A stretch of 64,000 nt of DNA from Mycobacterium marseillense (GTDB lineage Bacteria; Actinomycetota; Actinomycetes; Mycobacteriales; Mycobacteriaceae). The first letter of the stretch is position 1, and each line of letters opens with the position of its first letter. The translations under genes and the position numbers were made by a program. The notes below the pieces were generated by a model. That model worked only from the letters and a program-made list of their open reading frames with translations. It searched no databases and was not told the DNA's origin. Location: NCBI RefSeq assembly GCF_010731675.1, contig NZ_AP022584.1, positions 2,976,001-3,040,000 on the forward strand. The letters are read 5' to 3'. Positions 8,359 through 18,711 of this stretch are shown one piece after another.

Positions 8359-10722
8359 TCAGTCACGCGAAAAGGCCAGCGCGATCTCGGTTTCCACGTC
8401 TCGATAGGAGCGACCGGACAGGTCGACGGTGACCTGCGCGATGGTTCCGCCGGTGAATGCGAAGGGCGCTTTGAAGCGGCTGGACACACCCGATCCGCCG
8501 TTGCGCCCCACCGTGATGCCGGCGCCCGCCAGGCCGAAGGTGCCGGGGTGGGTGATCACCCCGGCGAGCGTTCCGACGACCTCGTCGTCGATGAACAGCG
8601 TGAGGTCTCCGAGCGGCGTGTGAGAATTTTCGACCGTCCCGGTCCGCGAGTAGCTGGCGCCGAACAGATGCCTGCCCAACGGCACGGGCTGTGACGAGGA
8701 GACTTCCTGCTGGCGCTCGCCGAGGAAGTTGTACACGTAATGCAGCCGCCCGTCCTGGATGAACAACACGTGCCCCCCGTGCGCGCCGCCCTGCTTGAAC
8801 AGCACGCCCTCAGCGCCGGTGGTATCGATGGTCACCTCGGCCAACACCGAGAACGACCGGCCGCCGATTTCGGCGGCGGCGCCGATGCCCACATCCGCGC
8901 AATCGGGATAGTAGATGTAGGTGGACCGTTCGCCGACCAGATATGGTCGCGAGCGCCCCAGGGTCTCCAGGATGTTGAAATCCGACAGCGGCAGCCCGTT
9001 GTACTTGGCGGCCTCCGAGAACCACAACGCCTTGAGTTCCTCGAGTTTCTCCGGCTTTTCCGCCGCGAGGTCGTGGCACTGGCTGCGGTCGGCCTCGATG
9101 TGGAACAGTTCCCAACGGTCGGCGTCGAAATGCGACCAGCCGGCCGGTGTGGCCGCGTGCACGGTGTTGGCGAACCACCCTTCGTGCCAGATCCCGCGGG
9201 TACCCAACATGGTGTAGAACTGGGTGCTTTTGCCGGTGGCGGCGCCCGGATCAGTAAGGGCCCCTTTGAAACTCACGCCATCGAGTGGCTTCTGCGCGAT
9301 GCCCTTGACGGTGTCCGGCGGCGTCAGCCCGAGCAAGTCGTAGACGGTCGGAGTGATGTCGCAGACGTTGACGTAGTGGTCACGAACCTCGCCGTGTGCG
9401 GCAATCCCGTTGGGCCAGGAGATGATTGCGGTGTCGGCGATCCCGCCCTCGTGGGAGGCGTAGCGCTTGTAGAGCTTGTAGGGAGTGTTGAACGCCATCG
9501 CCCACCCGATCGGGTAATGGTTGTAGGTCTGCGGCCCGCCCAGATGCTCGAACAGCTTCATGCTCTCTTCGACGGTGTCGATGTAGCCGTTGAAGAACTT
9601 GCCCTCGTTGACCGATCCGTTCGGGCCGCCCTCGCCGCTGGCGCCGTTGTCGGAGATCACCACGATGATGGTGTTGTCGATCTGGCCCGATTCCTCGAGA
9701 TAGTCCAGGATCCGGCCGATCTGGGCGTCGGTGTAGCTCAGGAACCCGGCGAACACTTCGGCCATCCGGGAAAACAGCTTCTTCTCCTCGTCGGTCAGCG
9801 AGTCCCACGGGCGCACCGTGTCCTGCAGGGGCCACTCCTGGCCGTCGGGCCCCTTCACGTCGAGGTACGGGTTGACCGGCGAGAGTTCGGTGTCCGGCGG
9901 CACGATTCCCATCGACTTCTGCTTTTCCAGCACGATCTCGCGGTAGCGCTCGTAGCCCATGTCGAAGCGGCCCGTGTAGCGGTCGGCCCATTCGGAGAAG
10001 ACGTGATGTGGCGCGTGCCCGGCGCCGGGGCACACGTAGGAGAACCAAGGCTTCTCGGGCGCAATCACTTTGGCGTCACGGATGAATTCGATCGTCTTGT
10101 CGGCGAGGTCCTTGGAGAGGTGGTAGCCGTCCTCCGGGGTGGCCGGCGGGTTCACGGGATGGTTGTCGTACACCAGGTCGGGGTACCACTGGTCGGTCTC
10201 CCCGCCCAGGAACCCGTAGAACCGTTCGAAGCCACGGGAGATCGGCCAGTGCCGCTTCGTCGACGCCAGGTTCGATTCCTCCAGCGGCGTCAGGTGCCAC
10301 TTGCCCACGCAGTAGGTGTTGTACCCCTGCTCGGCGAGAGCCTCGGACAGCAGGGCGGTGTCGAACGGGATGCGGCCGTTGGCGTTCGGGAAGCCCTCGG
10401 TGAACTCCTCGATGGTGGCCATGCCCACGGTCGTGGCGTTGCGCCCGGTGAGCAACGACGCGCGGGTCGGCGAACACAGCGCGGTGGTGTGAAACTGCGA
10501 AAGCCGGACGCCGCGCTCGGCGATGCGCGACATCGTGGGCATCTCGACCAAGCCGCCGAAGCAGTCCCAGGTCGCGATGCCCGTGTCGTCCCACACCAGA
10601 TAAAGGACGTTCGGTGCGTCCTGTGGCGCGGTCGGCGCGGCGTAGGGGCCCCAATCCGGTTCGGAATCCCGGATATCCAGCTCGATTTTGCCGTTGAACT
10701 CGCCGCGGAAGTCAGGAGACAT
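8359..10722 (-). CDS. atsA: Type I arylsulfatase
   Basis: 787 residues, matching M. tuberculosis AtsA. The N-terminal alkaline-phosphatase-fold domain starts at NVLYLVWDDTG, whose acidic residues bind Ca2+. The activation motif CSPTR begins at Cys83 (ALCSPTRASLLTGRN), the residue converted to formylglycine. Further metal and active-site motifs are VGKWHLTP and VVISDNGASGEGG. The C-terminal part (about 610-780) looks like a LamG-type jelly-roll domain. No signal peptide, so cytosolic action or non-Sec export is likely. It hydrolyses sulfate esters; the natural substrate is unknown. The adjacent FGE gene would supply maturation. A large hairpin touches its start codon. Confidence 0.94.
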   Translation of the reverse strand: MSPDFRGEFNGKIELDIRDSEPDWGPYAAPTAPQDAPNVLYLVWDDTGIATWDCFGGLVEMPTMSRIAERGVRLSQFHTTALCSPTRASLLTGRNATTVGMATIEEFTEGFPNANGRIPFDTALLSEALAEQGYNTYCVGKWHLTPLEESNLASTKRHWPISRGFERFYGFLGGETDQWYPDLVYDNHPVNPPATPEDGYHLSKDLADKTIEFIRDAKVIAPEKPWFSYVCPGAGHAPHHVFSEWADRYTGRFDMGYERYREIVLEKQKSMGIVPPDTELSPVNPYLDVKGPDGQEWPLQDTVRPWDSLTDEEKKLFSRMAEVFAGFLSYTDAQIGRILDYLEESGQIDNTIIVVISDNGASGEGGPNGSVNEGKFFNGYIDTVEESMKLFEHLGGPQTYNHYPIGWAMAFNTPYKLYKRYASHEGGIADTAIISWPNGIAAHGEVRDHYVNVCDITPTVYDLLGLTPPDTVKGIAQKPLDGVSFKGALTDPGAATGKSTQFYTMLGTRGIWHEGWFANTVHAATPAGWSHFDADRWELFHIEADRSQCHDLAAEKPEKLEELKALWFSEAAKYNGLPLSDFNILETLGRSRPYLVGERSTYIYYPDCADVGIGAAAEIGGRSFSVLAEVTIDTTGAEGVLFKQGGAHGGHVLFIQDGRLHYVYNFLGERQQEVSSSQPVPLGRHLFGASYSRTGTVENSHTPLGDLTLFIDDEVVGTLAGVITHPGTFGLAGAGITVGRNGGSGVSSRFKAPFAFTGGTIAQVTVDLSGRSYRDVETEIALAFSRD

Positions 10723-10723
10723 G

Positions 10724-10785
10724 CGCCGAGCGTAACGCCACTGCGAGAATTCGGCCGTTCTTTCGCAGTGAGGTTACGCTCGGCG
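10724..10785 (-). terminator. Long interrupted hairpin between rpsQ and atsA
   Basis: A 13 bp perfect outer stem (CGCCGAGCGTAAC, 10724-10736, with its complement at 10773-10785) encloses a small internal loop and an inner 8 bp stem CACTGCGA/TCGCAGTG (10739-10746 with 10763-10770). One end is 1 nt from the atsA ATG. It probably ends or attenuates S10-operon transcription before atsA; there is no strong T tract, so an operator is also possible. Confidence 0.6.
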
Positions 10786-10806
10786 AACGCACATACGCGT
10801 GAGGGG

Positions 10807-11157
10807 TTATTTCGCCTTTTCCAGAATTTCGACGAGCCGCCAGCGCTTGGTGGCCGACGTCGGGCGCGTCTCCATCAGCGAGACGCGGTCGCCGATCCCG
10901 GCGGTGCTGTTCTCGTCGTGCGCCTTGACCTTCGTGGTGGTCCGGATGATCTTGCCGTACAGCGGGTGACGCACGCGGTCTTCCAGTTCGACCACGATGG
11001 TCTTCTGCATCTTGTCGCTCACCACGTAACCGATGCGCATCTTGCGCCGGCCGCGCACCTTCGGGTTCGCCGGGGTGTTCTTGGGGCCCTTGTCCTTTGA
11101 GGCGGCCTGCGCTGCAGCGGCCTTCTTGGGGGCGGCCTTCTTGGCTTCTGCCATCAC
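10807..11157 (-). CDS. rpsQ: 30S ribosomal protein S17
   Basis: 116 residues. An Ala/Lys-rich mycobacterial N-terminal extension (about residues 1-32) precedes the OB-fold core [25 protein letters not shown] and [11 protein letters not shown]. The start is the tandem GTG-ATG at 11157/11154; GTG gives a 4 nt overlap with rpmC, ATG a 1 nt overlap. Last gene of the S10 group before the accessory block. Confidence 0.96.
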   Translation of the reverse strand: MMAEAKKAAPKKAAAAQAASKDKGPKNTPANPKVRGRRKMRIGYVVSDKMQKTIVVELEDRVRHPLYGKIIRTTTKVKAHDENSTAGIGDRVSLMETRPTSATKRWRLVEILEKAK

Positions 11158-11387
11158 GATTCCTTACCATCGGGCCCGGAAGCCAGGCCCAGTTCTCGTT
11201 CGCGCAGCACGGTGTAGACGCGCGCGATCTCCTGACGCACGGTGCGGAGCCGGCGGTTGTTGGTGAGCTGGCCGGTCGCCATCTGGAAACGCAGGTTGAA
11301 CAGCTCTTCTTTGGACTCGCGCAACCGCTCGGTCAGCTCCTCGTCGGTGAGCTCGCGCAGTTCGCCCGGCGAAATTCCCACTGCCAT
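11154..11387 (-). CDS. rpmC: 50S ribosomal protein L29
   Basis: 77 residues from ATG at 11387 ([18 protein letters not shown]), overlapping the rplP stop by 1 nt (TGATG). The helical hairpin [29 protein letters not shown] is diagnostic; L29 lies at the nascent-chain exit site where trigger factor docks. Confidence 0.97.
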   Translation of the reverse strand: MAVGISPGELRELTDEELTERLRESKEELFNLRFQMATGQLTNNRRLRTVRQEIARVYTVLRERELGLASGPDGKES

Positions 11388-11803
11388 CAGAACTGATCCT
11401 CTCGAGTCACGATGCGCGCCTTGATCGGCAACTTGTGGATTGCGCGGGTGAGCGCCGCCCGGGCGGTCTGCTCGTTGGGGTAGCTGAGCTCGAACAGCAC
11501 CCGGCCCGGCTTGACGTTGACGACCCACCACTCCGGCGAACCCTTACCCGAACCCATCCGGGTTTCCGCGGGCTTCTTGGTCAGCGGGCGGTCGGGGAAC
11601 ACGTTGATCCACACCTTGCCGCCACGCTTGATGTGCCGGTTGATGGCGATACGAGCGGACTCGATCTGCCGGTTGGTGACGTAGGCGTGCTCCAGGGCCT
11701 GGATGCCGTAGTCACCGAAGTTCACCGCCGTGCCGCCGCTGGCGATGCCGCGCTGGCGTGGGTGGTGCTGCTTGCGGTGTTTAACTCTGCGTGGAATCAA
11801 CAT
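11387..11803 (-). CDS. rplP: 50S ribosomal protein L16
   Basis: 138 residues, full length. [19 protein letters not shown] and the loop [23 protein letters not shown], which reaches toward the peptidyl-transferase centre and A-site tRNA, are intact. Three nt separate it from rpsC. Confidence 0.98.
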   Translation of the reverse strand: MLIPRRVKHRKQHHPRQRGIASGGTAVNFGDYGIQALEHAYVTNRQIESARIAINRHIKRGGKVWINVFPDRPLTKKPAETRMGSGKGSPEWWVVNVKPGRVLFELSYPNEQTARAALTRAIHKLPIKARIVTREDQF

Positions 11804-11806
11804 GAT

Positions 11807-13172
<1,366 letters not shown>

Positions 13173-13176
<4 letters not shown>

Positions 13177-13454
13177 CGCCGTTTGGCCTTCCGGTCGTCC
13201 TTGATGTGTCCCTTGAAGGTGCGGGTGGGGGCGAATTCACCAAGCTTGTGGCCGACCATCGACTCGGTGACGAACACCGGGACGTGCTTGCGTCCGTCGT
13301 GGACGGCGAAGGTGTGGCCGATGAAGTCAGGAATGATCGTCGAACGCCGCGACCATGTCTTGATCACCTGTTTGGTGTTCTTCTCGTTCTGCGTGTCCAC
13401 CTTCTTGAGCAGGTGGCCATCGACGAACGGGCCCTTCTTCAGGCTGCGTGGCAT
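13173..13454 (-). CDS. rpsS: 30S ribosomal protein S19
   Basis: 93 residues: [20 protein letters not shown] and [16 protein letters not shown] are the classic S19 motifs; it lies in the 30S head near S13 and the A site. Separated from rplB by 29 nt. Confidence 0.98.
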
Positions 13455-13483
13455 GTGCTGGTACTCCTAGTCCTGGGACTTCC

Positions 13484-14326
13484 TCAGCGCCCGTGCTTCT
13501 TGCCGGTGCGCCGGCGTCGGACAATGAGCTTGTTACTGGCCTTGTTCGGGTGGCGGGTGCGGCCCTCGGGCTTACCCCACGGGCTCACCGGGTGACGACC
13601 ACCGGAGGTCTTACCCTCACCACCACCGTGCGGGTGGTCCACCGGGTTCATGACCACACCACGGACCGAAGGGCGCTTGCCCTTCCACCGCATGCGGCCG
13701 GCCTTCCCCCAGTTGATGTTCGCCTGCTCGGCGTTGCCCACCTCGCCGACGGTGGCGCGGCAGCGCACGTCGACGCGACGGATCTCACCGCTGGGCATAC
13801 GCAGCGACGCGTAGGTGCCCTCCTTACCGAGCAACTGAATGCTCGCACCGGCCGAACGCGCCAGCTTGGCACCACCGCCCGGCCGCAGTTCCACGGCGTG
13901 GATCACGGTACCGGCCGGGATATTGCGCAACGGCAGGTTGTTGCCCGGCTTGATGTCCGCGTTCGGACCCGTCTCCACCACATCGCCCTGTGAAAGACCC
14001 TGCGGCGCAATGATGTAGCGCTTCTCCCCGTCCAGGAAGTGCAGCAACGCGATGTTGGCGGTCCGGTTGGGGTCGTATTCGATGTGGGCGACCTTGGCGT
14101 TGACGCCGTCCTTGTCGTTGCGACGGAAGTCGATCACCCGGTAGGCACGCTTGTGGCCGCCACCCTTGTGGCGGGTGGTGATGCGGCCGTGCGCGTTACG
14201 CCCACCGTGACCGTGCAGCGGCCGAACCAACGACTTCTCCGGGGTGGAACGAGTGACCTCGGAGAAATCGGAGACGCTTGCGCCGCGACGGCCGGGGCTC
14301 GTCGGCTTGTACTTACGAATTGCCAT
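13484..14326 (-). CDS. rplB: 50S ribosomal protein L2
   Basis: 280 residues. Contains the catalytic-centre segment [31 protein letters not shown] with the conserved histidine near the peptidyl-transferase site, and the N-terminal RNA-binding OB fold ([17 protein letters not shown]). Full length and intact. Confidence 0.98.
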   Translation of the reverse strand: MAIRKYKPTSPGRRGASVSDFSEVTRSTPEKSLVRPLHGHGGRNAHGRITTRHKGGGHKRAYRVIDFRRNDKDGVNAKVAHIEYDPNRTANIALLHFLDGEKRYIIAPQGLSQGDVVETGPNADIKPGNNLPLRNIPAGTVIHAVELRPGGGAKLARSAGASIQLLGKEGTYASLRMPSGEIRRVDVRCRATVGEVGNAEQANINWGKAGRMRWKGKRPSVRGVVMNPVDHPHGGGEGKTSGGRHPVSPWGKPEGRTRHPNKASNKLIVRRRRTGKKHGR

Positions 14327-14354
14327 GTCTAATCAGGTCTTCCTCTCGCGGCGG

Positions 14355-14657
14355 CTAGGCCGGTGCCCCGAACAGATCGATCGGCTTGCTACCCGGCGCC
14401 AGCGTGACGATGGCCCGCTTGGTGCTCTTGCGCTTGCCGAACCCGGTCCTGGTGCGCTTCCGCTTACCCTGCCGGTTCGCGGTGTTCACCGACGCGACCT
14501 TGACGGAGAAGATCTTCTCGATGGCGATCTTGATCTGCGTCTTGTTCGAATCGGGGTGCACCACGAACGTGTACACGTTGTCATCGAGGAGCGAATAGGA
14601 CTTCTCCGAGATGACCGGGGCCAAAATGATGTCGCGGGGGTCAGTGACGGTCGCCAT
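14355..14657 (-). CDS. rplW: 50S ribosomal protein L23
   Basis: 100 residues. [33 protein letters not shown] and the basic [20 protein letters not shown] loop match L23, which forms the docking site for SRP and trigger factor at the tunnel exit. Overlaps rplD by 1 nt. Confidence 0.98.
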   Translation of the reverse strand: MATVTDPRDIILAPVISEKSYSLLDDNVYTFVVHPDSNKTQIKIAIEKIFSVKVASVNTANRQGKRKRTRTGFGKRKSTKRAIVTLAPGSKPIDLFGAPA

Positions 14658-15328
14658 CAGGCCGAAACCTCCTCGGGAGTACCGGTGTTGGCGCTGATGT
14701 AGGCGTTGAGGGCCTCCACGCTGAACACCACGTCGTCGGAGCGCAGCACGTCATAGGTGTTGAGCTGGCCCGGTGTCAGAACGTGCACACCGGGCAGGTT
14801 GCGCACGCTCTTGGCGGCGGCTTCGTCGCTGCGTCCGATCACGACCAACACCTGCTTACGGTCGGTCAGCGTGCCCAGGAACGCCTTGGCGTTCTTCGTC
14901 GAAGGCGTTTGGCCGGTGACGATTTCGGTGACCGCGTGGATGCGCCCGTTGCGCGCCCGGTCGGACAGTGCGCCGCGCAACGCCGCGGCGATCATCTTCT
15001 TGGGCGTGCGCTGGCTGTAATCACGCGGCTTGGGGCCGTGCACGACGCCACCGCCGGTGAACTGCGGGGCCCGCGTGGAACCCTGCCGCGCGCGGCCGGT
15101 TCCCTTCTGCCGGTACGGCTTACGGCCACCGCCGCTGACGTCGCCGCGGGTCTTGGTCGAATGCGTGCCCTGGCGCGCCGCCGCCCGCTGGGCGGTGACG
15201 ACTTGGTGCATCAGCGCGATATTGGCCGGGGCGTCGAACAATTCGGCCGGCAATTCGATCGAGCCGTCGACCTTGCCGGCCGGCGTCTTGACGTCGATCT
15301 TGAGCGTCTTGGAACCTTGTGCTGCCAT
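14657..15328 (-). CDS. rplD: 50S ribosomal protein L4
   Basis: 223 residues from ATG at 15328 ([19 protein letters not shown]); a GTG directly before it is an alternative. The tunnel loop [25 protein letters not shown] is intact. In E. coli L4 autoregulates the S10 operon through leader RNA; whether this holds here is unknown, though a structured leader exists upstream of rpsJ. Confidence 0.98.
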   Translation of the reverse strand: MAAQGSKTLKIDVKTPAGKVDGSIELPAELFDAPANIALMHQVVTAQRAAARQGTHSTKTRGDVSGGGRKPYRQKGTGRARQGSTRAPQFTGGGVVHGPKPRDYSQRTPKKMIAAALRGALSDRARNGRIHAVTEIVTGQTPSTKNAKAFLGTLTDRKQVLVVIGRSDEAAAKSVRNLPGVHVLTPGQLNTYDVLRSDDVVFSVEALNAYISANTGTPEEVSA

Positions 15329-15981
15329 CACTTCTCACCTCGTTTGACCGCGCTGCGGACCACCACGAGTCCACCGGTGCGGCCGGGGACCGCACCCTTG
15401 ATCAGCAGCACGCCGTTCTCGGTATCGACCTTGTGCACCAACAGGTTTTGGACGGTCACCCGGTCGTTACCCATCCGGCCCGCCATCCGCGTGCCCTTGA
15501 ACACGCGGGCGGGGGTGGCGCAACCACCGATGGAACCCGGGCGACGGTGCACCGCCTGGGCACCGTGACTGGCGCCCTGACCGCTGAAGCCGTGGCGCTT
15601 CATGGTGCCGGCGAAGCCCTTCCCCTTGGAGGTTCCGGTCACGTCGACGTAGCTGCCGTCGGTGAAGATCTCGGCGGTCAGCTCCTGGCCGACCTGGTAT
15701 TCGGCCGCGGCGTCCGGGTTGTCCAACCGCAGCTCGGCCAGGAACCGGCGCGGGTTGACGCCCGCGGCCGCGTACTGACCGGTCACCGGCTTGTTCACCT
15801 TGCGCGGACTGATCTCGCCGTACGCCAGCTGAACGGCGCTGTAGCCGTCCTGCTCCGGCGTGCGGACGCGGGTCACCACGTTCGGTCCGGCCTTGACGAC
15901 CGTCACCGGCACAATCCTGTTGTTCTCGTCGAATACCTGCGTCATGCCCAGCTTGGTACCGAGAATGCCCTTACGCGCCAT
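15328..15981 (-). CDS. rplC: 50S ribosomal protein L3
   Basis: 217 residues. The [20 protein letters not shown] start, the tip loop with [19 protein letters not shown] (pleuromutilin/linezolid-relevant region near the peptidyl-transferase centre) and the [14 protein letters not shown] segment are all conserved. Lies 14 nt after rpsJ. Confidence 0.98.
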   Translation of the reverse strand: MARKGILGTKLGMTQVFDENNRIVPVTVVKAGPNVVTRVRTPEQDGYSAVQLAYGEISPRKVNKPVTGQYAAAGVNPRRFLAELRLDNPDAAAEYQVGQELTAEIFTDGSYVDVTGTSKGKGFAGTMKRHGFSGQGASHGAQAVHRRPGSIGGCATPARVFKGTRMAGRMGNDRVTVQNLLVHKVDTENGVLLIKGAVPGRTGGLVVVRSAVKRGEK

Positions 15982-15995
15982 TGCTCTGTAACTCC

Positions 15996-16301
15996 CTACT
16001 GGATGTTGACGTCGACACTGGCCGGAAGGTCGATGCGCATCAGCGCGTCAACGGTCTTCGGCGTCGGGTCGAGGATGTCGATCAGCCGCTTGTGCGTGCG
16101 CATCTCGAAGTGCTCCCGCGAGTCCTTGTACTTGTGCGGAGAGCGGATGACGCAATACACATTCTTCTCGGTCGGCAGCGGCACCGGCCCTACGACACTG
16201 GCACCCGTGCGAACGACGGTCTCGACGATCTTGCGCGCCGACGCGTCGATAGCCTCATGGTCGTAGGCCTTAAGCCTGATGCGGATCTTCTGTCCCGCCA
16301 C
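15996..16301 (-). CDS. rpsJ: 30S ribosomal protein S10
   Basis: 101 residues from a GTG start preceded by AGGAG 5 nt upstream. [19 protein letters not shown] and the [25 protein letters not shown] block are S10 (NusE), which also acts in transcription antitermination. First gene of the S10 operon, preceded by a 426 nt region with no other gene. Confidence 0.98.
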   Translation of the reverse strand: MAGQKIRIRLKAYDHEAIDASARKIVETVVRTGASVVGPVPLPTEKNVYCVIRSPHKYKDSREHFEMRTHKRLIDILDPTPKTVDALMRIDLPASVDVNIQ

Positions 16302-16727
16302 GCTTCTCCTACCCTCACTCCTGTTGAGGCCCGGTATCCGGGCTCAAATAATCCATGTCCTCAGTGCCACCGGCGCGCCGATCGGGCCGGCCGATTGTCG
16401 GCCGATCGAGCGTTGCGCCGGATATTGCGCCGCTGTTTACCTGTCGTGGTCCACCGGCCCCCGCGGTCGGGTGTGTCACCCTCACGCGGCTTCGGCGCGC
16501 CGATTTCAGGATCGAAATTCGTCGCTCTCGAAGGATGGGACCGGACGCGCCCGTTTGGACGCTGGTCGTATGCCCGACCAGGCGCAAACCCGGCTCAAGG
16601 CAACCTGAACAGTATGCCCTAGATCGGGGCCCGAACAAAATTCGGGCGAGATCCCGGACCGAATCCGCCGCACCCGCCCTGGGCGCGGTCACGACACTAC
16701 ACTAACCCGCTGGTCAGAGGCCTTGAG
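16302..16727 (-). promoter_or_regulatory. S10 operon leader and promoter region (no gene)
   Basis: No convincing coding frame. On the minus strand TTGTTC (16633-16638) and TACTGT (16609-16614) are 18 nt apart, a possible sigma-A promoter about 300 nt before rpsJ. Two small hairpins lie between: CGGCCGA-TTG-TCGGCCG (16388-16404) and GCCCGG-TAT-CCGGGC (about 16328-16342), the latter close to the ribosome-binding site. The upstream part also serves the divergent P450 gene. Promoter call tentative. Confidence 0.4.
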
Positions 16728-18020
16728 ATGGCCGGCGCCGGGGCCAAGACTGGTGCCATGAGCACACCGACCGTGGATCCGGAAACCGCACAGGCCGTCA
16801 AGGTGTTCGCCGACCCCACCGCCTACGCCGACGAGCCGCGGCTGCATGCGGCGCTGACGCACCTGCGCGCGCACGCGCCGGTGGCGTTGGTCGACTGTCC
16901 GCCGTATCGACCGTTCTGGGCGATCACCAAGCACGCCGACGTCATGGAGATCGAGCGGGCCAATGACCTGTTCCTCAACGAGCCGCGGCCGTTGCTCGCG
17001 CCCGCCGAGGCCGACGACTTCGCGCGCGCCCAGCTGGACGCCGGCATGGGGCTGCGCACCCTGATCCACATGGACGATCCCCGGCACCGGGTGGTGCGCG
17101 CGATCGGTGCCGACTGGTTTCGCCCCAAGGCCATGCGCGCGCTGAAGGTCAGGGTCGACGAGCTGGCCAAGATCTACGTCGACAAGATGCTGGCCGCGGG
17201 CGGCGAATGCGATTTCGTGCAGGAGGTCGCCGTGAACTACCCGCTGTACGTGATCTTGTCGCTGCTGGGCCTGCCCGAATCGGATTTCCCGCGCATGCTC
17301 AAACTCACCCAGGAGCTCTTCGGCGGCGACGACGAGGAGTTCAAGCGGGGCACCACGCCCGAGGAGCAGATGCAGATCCTGCTCGATTTCTTCAGCTACT
17401 TCAGCGATCTCACCGCGGCGCGGCGGGCCCATCCCACCGACGACCTGGCCTCGGCGATCGCCAACGCGCGCGTCGACGGCGAGCCACTGTCGGACGTCGA
17501 CACGGCCTCCTATTACGTCATCATCGCGACCGCCGGCCACGACACCACGAGCGCCACCATCGCCGGCGGCCTGCAGGCGCTGATCGAAAACCCCGACCAG
17601 CGCGCCCGGTTGACCGCCGACCCCGGATTGATGCCGTTGGCGACCGAGGAGATGATCCGCTGGGTGACGCCGGTCAAGGAGTTCATGCGCACCGCGGTAA
17701 CGGACACCACCGTTCGCGGCGTGCCGATCGCCGCCGGTGAATCGGTCTATCTGTCCTACGTGTCGGCGAACCGCGACGAGGAGGTGTTCGACGACCCGTT
17801 CCGGTTCGATGTGGGCCGAGACCCCAACAAGCACTTGGCCTTTGGCTACGGCGTCCACTTCTGCCTGGGGGCCGCGCTGGCCCGCATGGAGGTGAACAGC
17901 TTTTTCACCGAGCTACTGCCCCGGCTGGAATCGGTCGAGTGCGCTGGGGAACCGGAACTCATCGCCACCACGTTCGTCGGTGGTCTCAAGCACCTGCCGA
18001 TTCGGTATTCGCTGCGTTAG
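16728..18020 (+). CDS. Cytochrome P450
   Basis: 430 residues from ATG at 16728, which has AGAGG 7 nt upstream; ATG at 16758 (MSTPTVDPETAQAV) is an alternative. P450 landmarks in order: I-helix AGHDTTS (oxygen activation), K-helix ExxR within TEEMIRW, and the heme-thiolate loop FGYGVHFCLGAALARMEV with the axial cysteine. It is a soluble bacterial class I P450 needing ferredoxin and reductase partners; the FAD reductase at 29373-30560 is a conceivable partner but is not adjacent. Substrate and CYP family are not assigned. It lies between rpsJ and the mycofactocin cluster and overlaps the convergent TetR gene by 35 nt. Confidence 0.93.
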   Translation: MAGAGAKTGAMSTPTVDPETAQAVKVFADPTAYADEPRLHAALTHLRAHAPVALVDCPPYRPFWAITKHADVMEIERANDLFLNEPRPLLAPAEADDFARAQLDAGMGLRTLIHMDDPRHRVVRAIGADWFRPKAMRALKVRVDELAKIYVDKMLAAGGECDFVQEVAVNYPLYVILSLLGLPESDFPRMLKLTQELFGGDDEEFKRGTTPEEQMQILLDFFSYFSDLTAARRAHPTDDLASAIANARVDGEPLSDVDTASYYVIIATAGHDTTSATIAGGLQALIENPDQRARLTADPGLMPLATEEMIRWVTPVKEFMRTAVTDTTVRGVPIAAGESVYLSYVSANRDEEVFDDPFRFDVGRDPNKHLAFGYGVHFCLGAALARMEVNSFFTELLPRLESVECAGEPELIATTFVGGLKHLPIRYSLR

Positions 18021-18645
18021 CCCGATTGGTCTGCACGTGCAGGAAGCCGTCGACCGCCGCCAGCGCGCATTCGCGGTAGTCGAAATCGGGCAGGGTGGAC
18101 AGGCGCCCCAACACCAGGGGGCCGATGAGCATGGCGATCGCCCGGGATCGGTCGACCTCGCCCAGCTCGGCGGCCTCCGGGCTGTCGAAGATGACGTCGA
18201 ACGGCTCCGCGTACTGCTGGGCGATCCGCTCGCGCAGGGTGGTGATCGCCGCGCTGTCGGCATTGACGCTGTGCCGGGGTTCGGGCAGCCCCTCCAGGTC
18301 ACGCCCCAGCGCCAGCCAGGACATGGCCGTCATGATGGTGGGCGCGTGGGCCACGGACTCGGCCTGGGCCAGCACCACCGCGACCAGCCGGTCGCGCAGC
18401 GACCCCTCGGCCGGCGGGGTCGGCGACGCCGGTATCAGGCTGTTGAAAGCCGCTGCCAGCAAGTCATTTCCGCTCGGGAAGTGGCGATACAGGGTCGCCC
18501 TGGCCACGTTGGCGGTGCGGGTGACCGCGTCGACCGTCACCGCGCTGGGGCCCCCGGCGCGCAGCAGCGTGACGGCCGCGTCCAGCAGCCTGGCCCGCGA
18601 CCTCGCCGGGCGCGGATCGGTCGTCCCGGTGGTAATGGCGACCAC
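17986..18645 (-). CDS. TetR-family transcriptional regulator
   Basis: 219 residues if started at GTG 18645. An N-terminal helix-turn-helix (RLLDAAVTLLRAGGPSAVTVDAVTRTANVARATLYRHFPSGNDLL) precedes a variable helical ligand domain. The start is odd: a perfect AGGAGG (18645-18650) abuts the GTG with no spacing but lies 8 nt before an in-frame ATT (18636), giving AITTGTTDPRP. A non-canonical ATT start is therefore possible. It overlaps the P450 3' end in convergent orientation, so it may regulate the P450 or flanking genes. Target unknown. Confidence 0.85.
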   Translation of the reverse strand: MVAITTGTTDPRPARSRARLLDAAVTLLRAGGPSAVTVDAVTRTANVARATLYRHFPSGNDLLAAAFNSLIPASPTPPAEGSLRDRLVAVVLAQAESVAHAPTIMTAMSWLALGRDLEGLPEPRHSVNADSAAITTLRERIAQQYAEPFDVIFDSPEAAELGEVDRSRAIAMLIGPLVLGRLSTLPDFDYRECALAAVDGFLHVQTNRANAANTESAGA

Positions 18646-18711
18646 CTCCTGTCTGAAACGAGACTATCGGGTCGAAACCCCGGTGTCTGCGCCGACGAGA
18701 TCACCGTTAGG

